A DNA stretch of 64,000 nucleotides from Desulfobacula sp. (GTDB taxonomy: Bacteria > Desulfobacterota > Desulfobacteria > Desulfobacterales > Desulfobacteraceae). The translations under genes and the position numbers were made by a program. The notes under the pieces were generated by a model. It saw nothing but the letters and a program-made list of their open reading frames with translations. It was not told where the DNA came from and ran no database searches. Location: positions 33,429 to 97,428 of the forward strand of contig JAMPXP010000021.1 in assembly GCA_023701135.1 (NCBI GenBank), written 5' to 3'. Positions 63,422-64,000 of this stretch are shown here, piece after piece (positions within the stretch are counted from its first letter, which is position 1; every line of letters starts with the position of its first letter).

Positions 63422-63641
63422 CTAACTTAACAGTGTAATCTTCTGTTTTCTCAACAGTTTCGAATATCGGTACTTCAGTGTTGCTGTTCGTGAACACCGT
63501 ATTTGTCTCAAACATATGAAAGCCATTTATAAATTCCACAATCATACTGTTTTTATTTTCTTTAGGTATGAGTTTTATCAAACTATTTTTATTATTATTA
63601 GCGTATTCAATAGAGCCGGTTCGAAAATTTATCCCCTTCAT
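63402..63641 (-). CDS. 79-residue hypothetical protein or middle part of a broken gene
   Basis: The frame encodes a polar, Asn/Lys-rich beta-type sequence ('TGSIEYANNNKNSLIKLIPK', 'NTEVPIFETVEKTEDYTVKL'). There is no ribosome site at its ATG. It is in the same frame as the 60-residue frame upstream and separated from it by a single TAA plus a few codons ('YILIRTPDYKIM'), so both may be one gene interrupted by a nonsense change. Base composition is much more AT-rich than the rest of the window. Confidence 0.4.
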   Translation of the reverse strand: MKGINFRTGSIEYANNNKNSLIKLIPKENKNSMIVEFINGFHMFETNTVFTNSNTEVPIFETVEKTEDYTVKLEFTTDP

Positions 63642-63674
63642 AATTTTGTAATCAGGTGTTCTGATCAGAATATA

Positions 63675-63857
63675 TTATTCTTTTATTTCAAGTACTTCCA
63701 TTTCAAACTCCCCACCACATCCCTCCCAAAAAAAGTTTCTATATGAATTTGATGCGGAGTCGTATTCTTGAGTCTTAAAATTAAAGCCATTAGAGCTGAG
63801 ATATATAAATTCTTTTTCTCCAATTTTTTTAGAATACAACCGTACATCTATTATCAC
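63675..63857 (-). CDS. 60-residue hypothetical protein or 5' part of a broken gene
   Basis: Starts at GTG 63857 and reads as a compact charged sequence ('IDVRLYSKKIGEKEFIYLSS', 'NFFWEGCGGEFEMEVLEIKE') before TAA. No known domain. It is AT-rich like the two frames after it on the same strand. Immunity proteins and small cargo genes of mobile islands often look like this, but that is only an impression. Confidence 0.4.
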   Translation of the reverse strand: MIIDVRLYSKKIGEKEFIYLSSNGFNFKTQEYDSASNSYRNFFWEGCGGEFEMEVLEIKE

Positions 63858-64000
63858 TACTGTCCAAAATAAATTAAAATTTTCAATTTTGGTATTTTAA
63901 AACCGCGAGAATTCAACACCCGACTTCATTTCCAAAAATCAGGTTATATTTTCTCTTTACTTCACTTTCAGAGCCCTCTGAAAGGCAATTCCATTTGCAA
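63858..64000. other. AT-rich window end with no assignable gene
   Basis: A minus-strand open stretch at the very edge (stop at 63957-63959, 13 codons, 'ANGIAFQRALKVK') could be the C-terminus of a gene outside the window; it is too short to judge. The rest holds only a possible leader for the gene starting at 63857. Confidence 0.3.

Noticed and set aside
63957..64000. Possible C-terminus of a transposase or other gene at the right edge
   Set aside because: Only 13 codons visible; no motif can be assessed.

Overview
The window is chromosomal sequence from a Gram-negative anaerobe, most likely a sulfate-reducing member of the Desulfobacterales; this is an inference from gene content, since no rRNA gene is present. 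The pointers are ferredoxin-dependent 2-oxoacid oxidoreductase genes, an NDP-forming acyl-CoA synthetase, TRAP transport, a CooT-type nickel protein, split F0 genes and heptose/LPS genes. I see no phage, insertion sequence, integron or CRISPR array. Only the last ~800 bases look foreign: AT-rich and apparently decaying.

Layout. 1-6147 (+): the end of an AI-2E family permease, gyrA, radC, a small Cys-rich protein, pgk and an unknown protein. 6139-14000 (-): a GNAT acetyltransferase, then a chemosensory operon cheA-cheW-cheB-cheR plus a HEAT-repeat/receiver protein, with no chemoreceptor nearby. 14121-17271 (-): a lytic transglycosylase, tRNA-Arg(CCU) and a U32-family gene, packed so tightly that the tRNA sits between two coding regions of one apparent transcript. 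17480-24070: eno, pyrG, a small S1-type protease whose start codon opens a perfect 20-bp hairpin, an unlisted 55-residue zinc-ribbon membrane protein, an M20 peptidase, an alpha/beta hydrolase and an acyltransferase.

24322-33770 (+) is the most interesting region. In order it holds a MIO-family ammonia lyase/aminomutase with a Thr-Ser-Gly triad, a class III aminotransferase, an Lrp/AsnC regulator, a beta-keto acid cleavage enzyme (BKACE/DUF849), an AMP-forming acyl-CoA ligase and a three-gene TRAP transporter. I infer an anaerobic route: alpha-amino acid to beta-amino acid, to beta-keto acid, then cleavage with acetyl-CoA to acyl-CoA and acetoacetate. Two 18-bp direct repeats at 21-bp spacing precede the first gene and may be the regulator's operator.

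33864-42955: an orphan receiver protein, a solitary beta-class DNA methyltransferase, a nitrilase-family amidase, a heptose-phosphate adenylyltransferase, pgeF, the F0 genes atpZ-atpI-atpB-atpE, a PilZ / small protein / zinc-ribbon ParA operon, an ACT protein and an enoyl-CoA hydratase. 42974-50233 (-): a cell-wall amidase, mutS, a LapA-like protein, an M23-like peptidase, cooT, a phosphoesterase and a PHP-domain protein. 50353-56622: genes for a two-subunit NDP-forming acyl-CoA synthetase converge on a five-gene 2-oxoacid:ferredoxin oxidoreductase operon that includes a GltD-like flavoprotein; together they could turn a 2-oxoacid into acid plus ATP. 57021-63191: amt behind a sigma-54 promoter, then histidine degradation genes hutI-hutU divergent from hutH with a HutC-type operator between them.

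No database search or computed alignment was possible. Family assignments rest on visible motifs, length and gene context.
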